DNA of 64,000 nucleotides from Flavobacterium hungaricum (GCF_015182285.1 NZ_PRDM01000005.1:310001-374000), one strand, 5' to 3'; shown: positions 17,281 to 26,810, numbered from the stretch's first letter. Translations and numbers: made by a program. The notes: generated by a model from the sequence alone, not told the origin.

Positions 17281-20200
17281 ATGAAAAGTGTTTTGCTTTT
17301 GCTTTTATTATTGTATTCGACCCTATCTTTATCACAAGGAATTGCAGTCGACACTACCACTTTGAGCATCCCTGAACTTATAAGAATGGAATTGATGCAG
17401 AATGGCTGTTCAAACGAAAGTAATTTTAAATTCTCCTCACGACAGGGTATTGGTAAATTCACAAATACTAATCCAAACTTTCCCATATCGAGTGGTATCA
17501 TTATACGAAATGGAGTTGCCAAATACACCGAAGGTCCATACAACGGAACGAATGAAAGCAGTAAACTAAATAATGCTGCTGACAGCGATTTACAAAATAT
17601 CAGTGATAATAGCGGGCAGATTGTTCCTGTTACCGATGTCAGTTTTCTTGAATTTGATTTTACTCCTTTATCCAGTAAATTTAGCTTTGATTTCCTTTTT
17701 GCCTCAAACGAATACGGCGAATTTCAATGTGGATTCAGCGATGTTTTTGCCTTTATATTGACCGATCTTACTACAGGAGTTTCTACAAATCTTGCTGTTG
17801 TTCCAGGAAAAAATATCCCCGTTTCTGTAAAGAATATTAGAGATCAGCAATACAATTCGTCCTGCTTATCTGCCAATGCCAATTTATTTGACCGTTATAA
17901 TTTGAACAATCCCTCTCAGTCCTCTATCAATATGAGAGGTGAGACTAAAGTCTTAACTGCTGCTTCAACGGTTATCCCTAACAGGACTTACCGCATAAAA
18001 TTGGCGATTGGTGATTACAACGATAGTAATTATGATTCAGCGGTATTTATAAAAGGAGGCAGTTTTATGACGACGATGAATTTAGGCCCTGACAGAACAA
18101 TTTGTGAAGGCGAAAAAATCACCCTTAAGTCTGATCTCGTGGGGAATTTCAGCTATACATGGACATTAAACGGAGGAATAATTGCAAATGAAACCAGTAA
18201 TTCTTTGACAATTGACAAAGCCGGAACTTACGGGGTTACAGCAACACTTTCGGGCTGCGTTATTAAAGATGAAGTCGTTATTGAAGATCTTATTATTAAA
18301 TCTCCCCAAAACTTAACTGCCTGTTACAACACAACTGCTGCTTATCAATATGATTTAACTCTTAATAACTTAGCCTCATTAGGTATTGATCCAGCTAAAT
18401 ATGCTATTTACTATTTTGATTCTTTAGCTGCAGCTAATGCAAACGGACCAACAATACCCGAAAATCAATTAAAATCTTATGTAAGTTCAGGAAATCAAAC
18501 CCTATATATAAAGGCTGTACCCATTTATGATAAAAGTTTCTTTTGCAATAATTTAGTTTCATTTCAATTATTAGTAACACAACCCATTAATGCTGTAAAA
18601 CCACCTGACATAAATATTTGTGACACCAAAAATATATCTGTTGATCTGACTGTTCAAGAAGCTATAATCTTAAATGGATTAAATCCTTCTGAATACAAAA
18701 TCCGATATTACAACAGCGAAACAGATGCTAATAATACCCGAAACAATATTGCAGATCCAAAAAAATATGTTACATCTTTATCACAATCGCCAAGAACAAT
18801 TTGGGTACGAATTGAAAATATTTCAAGCTCGGCTTGTTATACCACAGTTAATTTCAATGTAATAATTAATTCACTTCCTGCAGTAGATCAAATTCCGAAT
18901 GTCATTGCCTGTACTAGTTATACGCTGCCACCGATTCAAAATGGCGAATACAATACGGCGCCAAATGGAACCGGAACTAAATTAAATGCTGGAGATATCA
19001 TTACAAAAGGAGGTGTTTATTACATATACAAAGGTCCCAATGAAAACAATTGCACCAATGAGACGAAGTTTAATGTAACGCTGATTTACGAAATTGGTTT
19101 TAAAAAAGAAGCTTGTGGCCAATATGTTGTTCCTACGGTTCCTGCAGGCGGTTTTTTTACGGAGTCTGGGGGACGTGGAGATCCAATTCTGGAGGGAACA
19201 GCTTTTACAACAAGTCAGACTATTTACTACTATGCTGTAATCAATGGTTCAGTCTGCCGTGATATAGTGGTACCCTTTACAGTTTACCCGTTACCATTAG
19301 TAGATAAACCTAATAATGTAGTGACTTGCGATTCCTATACACTGCCTCCACTAACAAACGGAAATTATTTTACTTTACCTGGGGGTTTAGGTAGAGCATT
19401 GAAAGCTGGAGACAGAATAACTTCAAGCCAGACCGTTTTTGTTTTTTCAAATGACGGAAGATGTACAAACGAATCTTCTTTTAAAATTGACATTATTAAT
19501 TCTCCGATTTTTATTCCGATAACACGCTGTGGAAGTTTTACTTTACCTCAAGTTTCCGTTGGCAGTTATTTTGAAAGCCCTGGTGGTCAGGGAAAGAATA
19601 TTGCCCCCGGAACTGTTATTACCAATTCGCAAACCGTCTATTATTACGCTGCCACGACAACGTCTCCCAATTGCACCGAAAACCTTAAGTATGTCATCAC
19701 TATAGACCCGCTTCCATTAGTAGATACACCAGCTAATAGATTGGAATGCAACCGTTATGTATTACCTCCGTTGACAAATGGGAACTATTTCACAAACACC
19801 AAAGGCGGAGGAAAAGCATTAAAAGCCGGCGATGTCATTACCACAACACAAGTTATTTATGTTTATTCCGTTGGGCCAAAATGTACCAATGAACATAGTT
19901 TTACTGTAGAAATAAGACCTCTTCCTCCGGTTGACAGTTTTACGGATGTGGTAACCTGTACTGATTTTAAACTTCCAAAATTGAAAAATGGAAAATATTA
20001 CACTGCTTCAGGAGGCTCAAAAGGTTTAGGAACACAGCTTGCTGAAGGAACACTCATTAATACCACTCAGACTATTTACATTTATAATGAATGGGCAGAT
20101 TTTACGTCATGTAATAATGAAACCTTTTTTAAAGTGAATTATAACGGAATAGATGTTGGTAATTTTAGCAATATAAACGTTTGTGATAGTTATACTTTGC

Positions 20201-21330
20201 CTTCATTAAATTTGGGAAATTATTATACACAGCCCGGAGGAAAAGGTACTGTTATTCCAGCCGGAACCGTCATTACCAATTCTCAGACCATCTACGTTTA
20301 TGCCATTTCTGGTACACGTCTAACTTGCGTCAGCGAAAAGAATTTCTCCGTTACGATTTCCAAAACTCCTGTATTAGTTCCAGCTTCAGATATTGCTATT
20401 TGTGAAAGCTATACTTTACCGCCTTTAGCTTTAGGGAATTATTATAGCGAACCTAACGCCTCGGGGACTCAATATACTGCAGGGCAAAAAATAACTTCGA
20501 GCCAAAAAATGTATATTTATGCAAAAGCGTCGACAAATTCCAGTTGTTTTGCTCAGGATGATTTTGATATTACTATTTATCCACTTAAAAAATTTTCTGT
20601 ACCAAACGGAATCATCTGTGTTGATTTCCAAACAGGAACTTTACAGCATTCGGCAGTATTAAATTCAGGAATAAATTCTAATGATTATACTGTTGAGTGG
20701 TATTTCAAAAACACAAAGGTCGGTACAGGCCCCACTTATACTGCAACTCAAGAAGGAATTTATACCGTTGTACCTGTCAAAAATGTACCCGATGTTGGCA
20801 GCGACTGTGGTTATAGTCCAGCCACCGTTACGGTCGAAAAATCCAGTCAGGCTGTAGCAACCGTTACCGTTTCTGATGATTTCACCGATAACGTCGATAT
20901 CACAATAAACCTGATAAATGGTTTCGGAACCTATGAATACCAGCTAGATGATGGCGATTTTCAAACGAGCAATATATTTCATGATGTTGATTCTGGAGAA
21001 CATGCTATTACGATAAGAGACACGAAAGCAAATTGCGACAATCTTATTTTATTTGCCAAAGTGCTCAAATATCCAAAATTTTTCACTCCAAACGGTGACG
21101 GCTACAATGACACCTGGAACATTCCGGATCTCGCTTACCAGCCCGATGCAACTATTACGATTTACGACAGATATGGTAAACTCTTAAAAATGATCAAGCC
21201 TTCGGGAGCCGGTTGGGATGGTAATTTTGATGGCGCTGCACTTCCTTCTACAGATTATTGGTTTCGGGCAACCTACACCCAAGGCGGCATGATTCAGGAA
21301 TTTAAAGCACATTTTACTTTAAAACGTTAA
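17281..21330 (+). CDS. Large secreted repeat protein with choice-of-anchor L domain and T9SS type B (CHU_C) tail
   Basis: A 1349-aa protein from the ATG at 17281. A signal peptide (residues 1-19) is followed by a choice-of-anchor L domain (about 25-265; FDFLFASNEYGEFQCGFSDV, YRIKLAIGDYNDSNYDSAVF). An Ig-like segment and eight related repeats of about 75-90 aa follow (roughly 540-1100), each starting with Cys plus a SYTLPPL-like motif, then NGNYFTxPGGxG and an AGDxITSSQTxYVY-like motif. The last 85 residues, starting FFTPNGDGYNDTWNIP, are a gliding-motility CHU_C domain, the type B signal for export through the type IX system (exported by SprF-type helpers). A cell-surface adhesin or gliding-associated protein is the likely role. 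Confidence 0.88.
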   Translation: MKSVLLLLLLLYSTLSLSQGIAVDTTTLSIPELIRMELMQNGCSNESNFKFSSRQGIGKFTNTNPNFPISSGIIIRNGVAKYTEGPYNGTNESSKLNNAADSDLQNISDNSGQIVPVTDVSFLEFDFTPLSSKFSFDFLFASNEYGEFQCGFSDVFAFILTDLTTGVSTNLAVVPGKNIPVSVKNIRDQQYNSSCLSANANLFDRYNLNNPSQSSINMRGETKVLTAASTVIPNRTYRIKLAIGDYNDSNYDSAVFIKGGSFMTTMNLGPDRTICEGEKITLKSDLVGNFSYTWTLNGGIIANETSNSLTIDKAGTYGVTATLSGCVIKDEVVIEDLIIKSPQNLTACYNTTAAYQYDLTLNNLASLGIDPAKYAIYYFDSLAAANANGPTIPENQLKSYVSSGNQTLYIKAVPIYDKSFFCNNLVSFQLLVTQPINAVKPPDINICDTKNISVDLTVQEAIILNGLNPSEYKIRYYNSETDANNTRNNIADPKKYVTSLSQSPRTIWVRIENISSSACYTTVNFNVIINSLPAVDQIPNVIACTSYTLPPIQNGEYNTAPNGTGTKLNAGDIITKGGVYYIYKGPNENNCTNETKFNVTLIYEIGFKKEACGQYVVPTVPAGGFFTESGGRGDPILEGTAFTTSQTIYYYAVINGSVCRDIVVPFTVYPLPLVDKPNNVVTCDSYTLPPLTNGNYFTLPGGLGRALKAGDRITSSQTVFVFSNDGRCTNESSFKIDIINSPIFIPITRCGSFTLPQVSVGSYFESPGGQGKNIAPGTVITNSQTVYYYAATTTSPNCTENLKYVITIDPLPLVDTPANRLECNRYVLPPLTNGNYFTNTKGGGKALKAGDVITTTQVIYVYSVGPKCTNEHSFTVEIRPLPPVDSFTDVVTCTDFKLPKLKNGKYYTASGGSKGLGTQLAEGTLINTTQTIYIYNEWADFTSCNNETFFKVNYNGIDVGNFSNINVCDSYTLPSLNLGNYYTQPGGKGTVIPAGTVITNSQTIYVYAISGTRLTCVSEKNFSVTISKTPVLVPASDIAICESYTLPPLALGNYYSEPNASGTQYTAGQKITSSQKMYIYAKASTNSSCFAQDDFDITIYPLKKFSVPNGIICVDFQTGTLQHSAVLNSGINSNDYTVEWYFKNTKVGTGPTYTATQEGIYTVVPVKNVPDVGSDCGYSPATVTVEKSSQAVATVTVSDDFTDNVDITINLINGFGTYEYQLDDGDFQTSNIFHDVDSGEHAITIRDTKANCDNLILFAKVLKYPKFFTPNGDGYNDTWNIPDLAYQPDATITIYDRYGKLLKMIKPSGAGWDGNFDGAALPSTDYWFRATYTQGGMIQEFKAHFTLKR

Positions 21331-21337
21331 TACTTTG

Positions 21338-21453
21338 GGCGTGCCACCATCGCGATAAGAGGGCAAACTCAGATTGTGGTCATTCGCCCTCTTATCGTGA
21401 TGCTGTCAGGCTGTTCGCGTTACTTCGGTAACCTGCTCCCATCCTTCACGCGG
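21338..21453. repeat. Structured intergenic element with two nested hairpins
   Basis: Hairpin 1 has perfect 12-bp arms (CGATAAGAGGGC 21353-21364, GCCCTCTTATCG 21386-21397). Hairpin 2 is GTTAC-TTCG-GTAAC (21419-21432), a C(UUCG)G tetraloop. Outer GCGTG (21339-21343) can pair with CACGC (21447-21451), closing a three-way junction. It is GC-rich against an AT-rich background and lies between a plus-strand gene end and thiL. It lacks the T-run of an ordinary terminator. Probably a dispersed repeat or structured RNA. Confidence 0.55.
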
Positions 21454-21570
21454 TCTCAAAAGAACTTTCATGGAAATTTGAGATTTTGCAAAAAGAAGCA
21501 CCAAAGAGCCTCTATAAAAACTCATAACCTTAGTATCTCAGAATCTTAGCATCTTTAAAAAAAACCTTTG

Positions 21571-21578
21571 TACCTTTG
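21571..21578 (+). promoter_or_regulatory. -7 box of thiL inside a degenerate CTTTG repeat
   Basis: TACCTTTG about 30 bp upstream of thiL, within 21561-21601, where ACCTTTG and CATCTT-type words repeat with 7-11 nt spacing. Confidence 0.4.
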
Positions 21579-21607
21579 CATCTTAAAACCTTTGCACCTT
21601 AAAAGAA

Positions 21608-22654
21608 ATGATTGAAGATAAGAATCAACAAAGAACGAGTATAGCACAGTTGGGCGAATTTGGCTTGATTGAACATTTAACCCGAAATTTTGATGTCAAT
21701 CAGGAGTCGACATTAAAAAGCATTGGAGATGATGCTGCGGTTCTTGATTTCAAAGACAAAAAAGTAGTAGTTTCTACCGATTTATTAATTGAAGGCGTTC
21801 ATTTTGATCTGTCCTACATGCCGTTGAAACATTTAGGATACAAAGCTGTTGTTGTAAATGTTTCTGACATTTGCGCCATGAATGCCAAACCGACTCAGAT
21901 TACAGTTTCTGTTGCAGTTTCTAATCGTTTTCCGCTGGAAGCTTTAGAAGAATTATTTGCCGGAATTACGCACGCTGCCAAAGAATATAATGTTGATGTT
22001 ATTGGAGGCGATACGACCTCATCTCAAAAAGGATTAATTATCAGCATTACCGCAATTGGCGAAGCTGATGAAAATGAAATAGTGTATCGAAACGGCGCCA
22101 AAGAAACCGATCTGCTTGTAGTAACTGGAGATATTGGTGCTGCTTATATGGGATTACAGGTTTTGGAACGTGAGAAACAAGTTTTTCAGGTGAATCCGAA
22201 CAATCAGCCAGATTTAGATCCGTATACTTATTTGGTAGAACGCCAATTGAAACCTGAAGCCCGAAAAGACGTCCGCACTTTGCTTCATGCTTTAGACATT
22301 AAACCAACTGCAATGATTGATATTTCGGACGGATTATCTTCAGAAATTATTCATATCTGCAAACAGTCTAAGGTAGGCTGTAATTTATACGAAGACAAAC
22401 TGCCGCTTGATCCTCAATTTATTTCAACTTGTGAAGAATTTAATATTGACAGCACAACGGTTGCTATAAACGGAGGCGAAGATTACGAGCTTTTATTTAC
22501 AATTGATATTAATGACTTCGATAAAATAAAAGGAAACCCAAATTTCTCCATTATAGGCCATATGGCACAAGAAAGTGAAGGAATTCATCTTGTAACCCGT
22601 GCAAACACAAAAATTGCCTTAAAAGCACGCGGCTGGGATTCTTTGAGCGAATAA
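21608..22654 (+). CDS. thiL: Thiamine-monophosphate kinase
   Basis: A 348-aa protein from the ATG at 21608. It has the PurM/ThiL-type ATP-binding fold: GDDAAVLDF (near residue 40), STDLLIEGVHFDL, the metal-binding DICAMNAKP and VIGGDTTSS, and the C-terminal INGGEDYELLFT. ThiL phosphorylates thiamine monophosphate to thiamine diphosphate with ATP in the cytosol. No other thi gene or TPP riboswitch is adjacent, so it is a lone housekeeping gene as in many Flavobacteria. It is followed by a strong bidirectional terminator. Confidence 0.97.
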   Translation: MIEDKNQQRTSIAQLGEFGLIEHLTRNFDVNQESTLKSIGDDAAVLDFKDKKVVVSTDLLIEGVHFDLSYMPLKHLGYKAVVVNVSDICAMNAKPTQITVSVAVSNRFPLEALEELFAGITHAAKEYNVDVIGGDTTSSQKGLIISITAIGEADENEIVYRNGAKETDLLVVTGDIGAAYMGLQVLEREKQVFQVNPNNQPDLDPYTYLVERQLKPEARKDVRTLLHALDIKPTAMIDISDGLSSEIIHICKQSKVGCNLYEDKLPLDPQFISTCEEFNIDSTTVAINGGEDYELLFTIDINDFDKIKGNPNFSIIGHMAQESEGIHLVTRANTKIALKARGWDSLSE

Positions 22655-22671
22655 AAATTTTAAAATCAATA

Positions 22672-22724
22672 AAAAAATTCCAAATTCCAAATGCTAGTTG
22701 AGCGATTGGAATTTGGAATTTTTT
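22672..22724. terminator. Bidirectional terminator between thiL and the response regulator
   Basis: 19-bp perfect arms (22672-22690 and 22706-22724) built from repeated AATTCCAAATTCC words and flanked by A- and T-runs, so it works for both convergent genes. Confidence 0.8.
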
Positions 22725-22740
22725 ATTTGGAATTTTATTT

Positions 22741-23439
22741 CTAAAAAAGCCCCTTGCTTTTGGCTTCCTTCACTAGATCTTCATCAGAACTGGTTTTTAT
22801 TTTTAACAGCTCTTTTAAATGGCTTTTTCGTTTTTCAATAGCATTCAAAGAAATCGGAATGTGCTGGGGGATTTCATGAGTTTCGGTTCCCAAAGAAAGA
22901 TGATGCAATATCTGCTTATCGTATTGATCAATTTCTATGGCATTGTGTGTCGACTGATTCAACATTTTGACTACAGACTGGCTGTAATATTTTTCACTTT
23001 TCATTACTTGGTCAAAAGCAAAAAGGAGTTCGTCAAATGTGAGGTCATTTTTAATAATTAATCCGTTTGGCTGAATGGTACGGATGATTGTTTTTATCTT
23101 CAGCAGTTCTGTGTACATCGTCAAAAGTACAATCTTGCAGGAAGGCATTTTTTCTAAAAGAAGTTTTGCCAAATCTACGCCCGAAAAAATCTCTCTTTCT
23201 TCGTATGCCGGCATGCTGATATCTAGAAAAGCAATATCAAATTGAGGCGTATTTTTGTCTTCGATCAATTCATAGGCCGACCGGCAGTCGTGTGCCTGCG
23301 AAATCACAAATTCATATTGCTTCGGATTATAGCGTGTTATCGCATTTTTATATCCTTCTATAATAAAAGGATGATCGTCTACTATTAGAACATTTTGTGT
23401 TTTCAATTGTGCTGTTGGAGTTGTTAAATCAGATGTCAT
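22741..23439 (-). CDS. LuxR-type response regulator
   Basis: A 232-aa protein from the ATG at 23439. The receiver domain keeps the acidic pair D21/D22 (VLIVDDHP), phosphoacceptor D73 (FLDISMP), T107 and K130. The C-terminal HTH of LuxR/NarL type (about 172-215; DKQILHHLSLGTETHEIPQH, SLNAIEKRKSHLKELL) is somewhat divergent. Its start overlaps the end of the upstream histidine kinase gene by 11 bases, so the two are translationally coupled partners. A transcriptional output is expected; the targets are unknown. Confidence 0.92.
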   Translation of the reverse strand: MTSDLTTPTAQLKTQNVLIVDDHPFIIEGYKNAITRYNPKQYEFVISQAHDCRSAYELIEDKNTPQFDIAFLDISMPAYEEREIFSGVDLAKLLLEKMPSCKIVLLTMYTELLKIKTIIRTIQPNGLIIKNDLTFDELLFAFDQVMKSEKYYSQSVVKMLNQSTHNAIEIDQYDKQILHHLSLGTETHEIPQHIPISLNAIEKRKSHLKELLKIKTSSDEDLVKEAKSKGLF

Positions 23440-25480
23440 TAGTTAGCAGGTTATTGGGGTCAATTGGGATTTTTATATAAAGAATGGTTCCTTCACCTTT
23501 GGCAGATTTTATCGAGAGTGTACCATTACATTCTGCCACACGATAATCGATATTATGCAGTCCGATGCCGCTTTTGGTTCTTTTGGTATTAAATCCCTGA
23601 CCATCATCTTCAATAGTTAAAACCAAATTTTCCCTGCTAGTTTCAAAAGTGATTTTTATAATATCTGCAGCAGCATATTTATTACAATTCTGCAGGCCTT
23701 CCTGAATAATTCGGTACAGATTGATCTTGACCATATTACTCACTACATCCCATTTGATATTAGGATCAAAAGAAACAATTAATTTAGAACTAAATGTATT
23801 TCGCTGATCTTCAAATAATTTATTGAGGATAACAACAAAATTATTAATTAATTCTGACTTTTCTCTATTTAAATCATGAGAAATTTCTCGAATATCCTGT
23901 TCGATATTCTTAAGTTCCATAAGATATTTATTTCGCTTAGCAGCCGCTTGCTCTTCATCCAGCTTATCCAAACTGTCCAAACTGATTCGTATTCCAAACA
24001 TTCTGCCCAAAACACCATCGTGCAATTCCTGCGCTACTTTTTTCTTTTCTTTTATACGAGTAAGTTCAATTTCGTTTTGCTGCGAAATCATCAGATTATA
24101 AATATCCTCATTGGCAACTTGCTGCTGTTGTTTAAAAAGTAATTCGCGATTTTTTGCCTGCTGGGTTTTATAGACATAAAAAAAAAGTCCGATCAAGGTA
24201 CAGATACTGAAAACGTAGACTAAGGTTTTGTTTTTTTCCTGTAAGTTAGAGTTTTGATCTTTTATTTCGTTGGTTTCATATTCAATACGAGAGAACTTCT
24301 CTCCCATTTTCCGTTCTGCTTTCAACATTTTTTCGTTAAGCTGAATATATTCTTTTGAATATCGAGAAGCATTTCTAGGATCAACCGCCGCGGTTTGTTT
24401 GAGAGCTTCTAAAGTATTAACAAACTTTTCTGTAGTACGAGAAAGTGCCAATGCTTGTTTTGAAAGCTGAACTGCTTTAAAAGTATCTTTTTTAAAAGCA
24501 TAATATTCCGACAAGTGTATTTTACTAGACACCACTCCAGATGTAATATCAAGGCTGTCTCGAATTCTTAAAGATTCATAAAACAAATCGGGCAATTGAT
24601 CCGATTCATTTAGTTTAAACTTGGCATATCCCAAATTATCCAGCAAAATTGCATACAAACTGGATCTATCGACAAAAAGGTTTTTTTCTTGAAGTCCTCT
24701 TTCAAAAAAACCTTTTGCTCGTTTGTAACTGCCCATGTGCATATAGATAAAGCCCAAATTGTTTAATGAAGCCGCTTTAAATTGAAAGTCCGATGCAATT
24801 TTTTTATCTTTCAATATATTCAACGCTTTGTTCTGAAACTCCAAGGCTTTGGTAAATTCTTCTCTTTCATTGTATAAAATACCCAATAAATTGTAACTTT
24901 CATAAAGCAGCTCATTTACATTTTTCTCATTTTTTAAAATGCTCAAAGCCTTAAAAACAGCTATTTCACTTTCAAAAAAATCACCCTCATTGTATTGCAG
25001 ATTTGCCTTGTTTAAAAAAGTTTTAGCCAAGTTTAATTCATCATGAAGTTTCAGATAGGTCTTTTCTGCTTTATAATAATTCATAAAAGCACTATCAGAA
25101 ATGGATTGAGACAAATAGTAATCTCCTAAATACGTATAAGCTTTAGCCATATGTACTGAATCCTTAGATGCTTGAGCTCTTTCTAAGATTAATTTAGTCG
25201 TTTTAAGATAAGCTTTCCAATCGCTCATATTGTAATAACGATTGGCAACTTTAAAGAGATTTACCTTATTGAGCGAGTCATCTTTCTGCTCTAAGATCAC
25301 ATTTAATGCTTTCTGCGCGTACTTTTGTTTAATCTGTAAAGGCAGATTATCCTCATTTGCTAACGTAAGGTAAGTAGAAAGGCTGTCTACAGAAGAATTC
25401 TTCACCGCATTTTCTGTCTTCTTGGTACAAGCCAATAAAACAAAGAATAAAAGCAGTAGTATTTTATTTATTTTCTTCAA
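23429..25480 (-). CDS. TPR-containing lipoprotein sensor histidine kinase (HisKA_3/NarX-type)
   Basis: 683 aa from the TTG at 25480, chosen because it gives a compact lipoprotein signal (MKKINKILLLLFFVLLAC). An in-frame GTG at 25522 would add 14 residues. The periplasmic part is a run of TPR-like helices (about 40-390), then one membrane segment (about 414-434, YVFSICTLIGLFFYVY), a coiled coil, the phosphoacceptor H487 in ELHDGVLGRM and a HATPase_c domain (LQNCNKYAAA, DDGQGFN, GIGLHNIDYRV). TPR sensors of this type are frequent in Bacteroidota and signal to LuxR-type regulators. The kinase overlaps its regulator gene by 11 bases. If the Cys is lipidated and the later segment spans the membrane, the protein has two membrane anchors. 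Confidence 0.88.
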   Translation of the reverse strand: MKKINKILLLLFFVLLACTKKTENAVKNSSVDSLSTYLTLANEDNLPLQIKQKYAQKALNVILEQKDDSLNKVNLFKVANRYYNMSDWKAYLKTTKLILERAQASKDSVHMAKAYTYLGDYYLSQSISDSAFMNYYKAEKTYLKLHDELNLAKTFLNKANLQYNEGDFFESEIAVFKALSILKNEKNVNELLYESYNLLGILYNEREEFTKALEFQNKALNILKDKKIASDFQFKAASLNNLGFIYMHMGSYKRAKGFFERGLQEKNLFVDRSSLYAILLDNLGYAKFKLNESDQLPDLFYESLRIRDSLDITSGVVSSKIHLSEYYAFKKDTFKAVQLSKQALALSRTTEKFVNTLEALKQTAAVDPRNASRYSKEYIQLNEKMLKAERKMGEKFSRIEYETNEIKDQNSNLQEKNKTLVYVFSICTLIGLFFYVYKTQQAKNRELLFKQQQQVANEDIYNLMISQQNEIELTRIKEKKKVAQELHDGVLGRMFGIRISLDSLDKLDEEQAAAKRNKYLMELKNIEQDIREISHDLNREKSELINNFVVILNKLFEDQRNTFSSKLIVSFDPNIKWDVVSNMVKINLYRIIQEGLQNCNKYAAADIIKITFETSRENLVLTIEDDGQGFNTKRTKSGIGLHNIDYRVAECNGTLSIKSAKGEGTILYIKIPIDPNNLLTNDI

Positions 25481-25522
25481 TTGTGACTCAAGTTTTATCA
25501 AAAATAGTAAAACTATACACAC

Positions 25523-25550
25523 AAAAAAAAAGCTGTCAAAAATTGACAGC
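25523..25550 (-). terminator. Terminator of the small secreted protein gene
   Basis: Stem GCTGTCAA (25532-25539) / TTGACAGC (25543-25550), followed on the minus strand by nine T. It separates the small gene from the histidine kinase gene. Confidence 0.8.
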
Positions 25551-25575
25551 CTTGATTATATAATTTTATTGAAGT

Positions 25576-25830
25576 TTAATCTACTTTTTTATCGTTTCCG
25601 AAAGCTTGATTAACACTTGCAAAGTTTGTGTTGCTACTTCTCTGGAATGATTCAGTATTAGAACCATGAAAATCATGTTTTTTAATAACTCCTCCTGCTG
25701 CACCACCATCGATTGGTAAAATTTTAATAGAATCATTAGCTGCCAAATAAATTGGTGTTTCTGTTGAAGCAAAAGAAGTTGCTACTACTACTAAAGAAAA
25801 TAATCCGATTGTTAAAGCTGTTTTTTTCAT
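25576..25830 (-). CDS. Small secreted protein of unknown function
   Basis: An 84-aa ORF from the ATG at 25830. Residues 1-22 form a clear signal peptide (MKKTALTIGLFSLVVVATSFA). The mature part is polar, with a glycine patch (IDGGAAGGVIKK) and an Asn/Ser/Phe-rich end (SFQRSSNTNF, VNQAFGNDKK), without Cys or known motifs. It has its own terminator and lies immediately upstream of the kinase/regulator pair on the same strand. It might be a ligand, an accessory factor or an unrelated envelope protein; the sequence does not decide. Confidence 0.65.
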   Translation of the reverse strand: MKKTALTIGLFSLVVVATSFASTETPIYLAANDSIKILPIDGGAAGGVIKKHDFHGSNTESFQRSSNTNFASVNQAFGNDKKVD

Positions 25831-26003
25831 GACTGAGGTTTTTTTATATTAATTTATTTTTTTGGGACATCATCACTTGTGCGTGAATCATGGTGTAAAA
25901 CTAATACCGTAATCGAAAAAAATTTATACAAAAAAATAGGTTTGTGGTAGATCGTACCCAATTGATAGTCAATGGACAGCAAATTCATGTAAATGCTTAA
26001 TTT

Positions 26004-26810
26004 TTAGACTTCTAGGTAATTTCCAGCAGCAAAATCGGCAATAACCTGATCCACATTTGCCTTGTAGGTTTTGGAAAACGGAATCTTTTTTGAAGAGTTT
26101 TTGATGTAACAGATTGAGTTTCCGCTGTGAATTCTCGAAATGTAATTTCTATTGATTACATAACTGTTGTGAATTCGGATAAAAGGATAGCTCAAAAGAC
26201 TCTCAAAATGCTTTAAGGTTTTAAAAGCCGTAATCATTTCGCCTGAATTCAAATAAATATCTGTCGAATTATTATCGGCTTGAAAGTAACAGATATCGGA
26301 AGCATTAATATAGCGATAATCGCCATACGATTTGATGCAGATAATTAAAGGTTTTTCTGCGCGAAACGGCATCGCGGATTCTTTTACAATAACCGGAATT
26401 GTTTCTTCTGGATAAACTGCCGGTTTTATTTCTGGCTTAGATTTAAGGCGAAGAATCATTTTGAGTAGATCGGTGCTGGATAACGGTTTTAAGATATAAT
26501 CAAAAACACCGTATTTAATCGCTTCGAATGCGAAATCTTTTTTGGAAGTTGTAACTACTATTTTCGGAATCTCTGTTAGAAACCGATGCAGTTCACTGAT
26601 AAAATGTAAGGATAAATTACTTTCTTTATTTTTTGGATTGATTTCAAGAAAAATCAAAGACGGTTTTTGCTCTAAAACCAAATCAAGCGCATCTTCAAAA
26701 TTGGAGACCGAAGCCATAAAAGACAATTCAGGAAAAGAGGCTGCAGCTGTTTTGGTTTTCAAAATACTTGCAGCGTCATCATCAATAATAATATACGAAT
26801 ACTTTTTCAA
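26004..26810 (-). CDS. LytTR response regulator with Glu at the phosphoacceptor site
   Basis: 268 aa from the TTG at 26810; an in-frame stop lies a few codons upstream and the next Met is residue 32. The receiver has the acidic cluster D10-D12, T87/T88 and K108 (ILKPLSS), but the phosphoacceptor position is E56 (LIFLEINPK) instead of Asp. The C-terminal LytTR DNA-binding domain (about 160-262) shows ICYFQADNNSTDIYLNSGE, FIRIHNSYVINRNYI and IPFSKTYK. The Asp-to-Glu change usually mimics or abolishes phosphorylation, and no partner kinase is adjacent. Likely an orphan regulator of phosphorylation-independent type. Confidence 0.85.
   Translation of the reverse strand: MKKYSYIIIDDDAASILKTKTAAASFPELSFMASVSNFEDALDLVLEQKPSLIFLEINPKNKESNLSLHFISELHRFLTEIPKIVVTTSKKDFAFEAIKYGVFDYILKPLSSTDLLKMILRLKSKPEIKPAVYPEETIPVIVKESAMPFRAEKPLIICIKSYGDYRYINASDICYFQADNNSTDIYLNSGEMITAFKTLKHFESLLSYPFIRIHNSYVINRNYISRIHSGNSICYIKNSSKKIPFSKTYKANVDQVIADFAAGNYLEV

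Noticed and set aside
21338..21453. Simple rho-independent terminator of the anchor-L protein gene
   Set aside because: Hairpins are strong but no T-run follows either one; a structured repeat fits better.
21500..21607. TPP riboswitch before thiL
   Set aside because: The conserved TPP motifs (CUGAGA, ACCUG-AUC pairing) are absent in a proper arrangement.
25581..25772. Second minus-strand frame inside the small secreted protein gene
   Set aside because: Shifted frame of the same region without a signal peptide.
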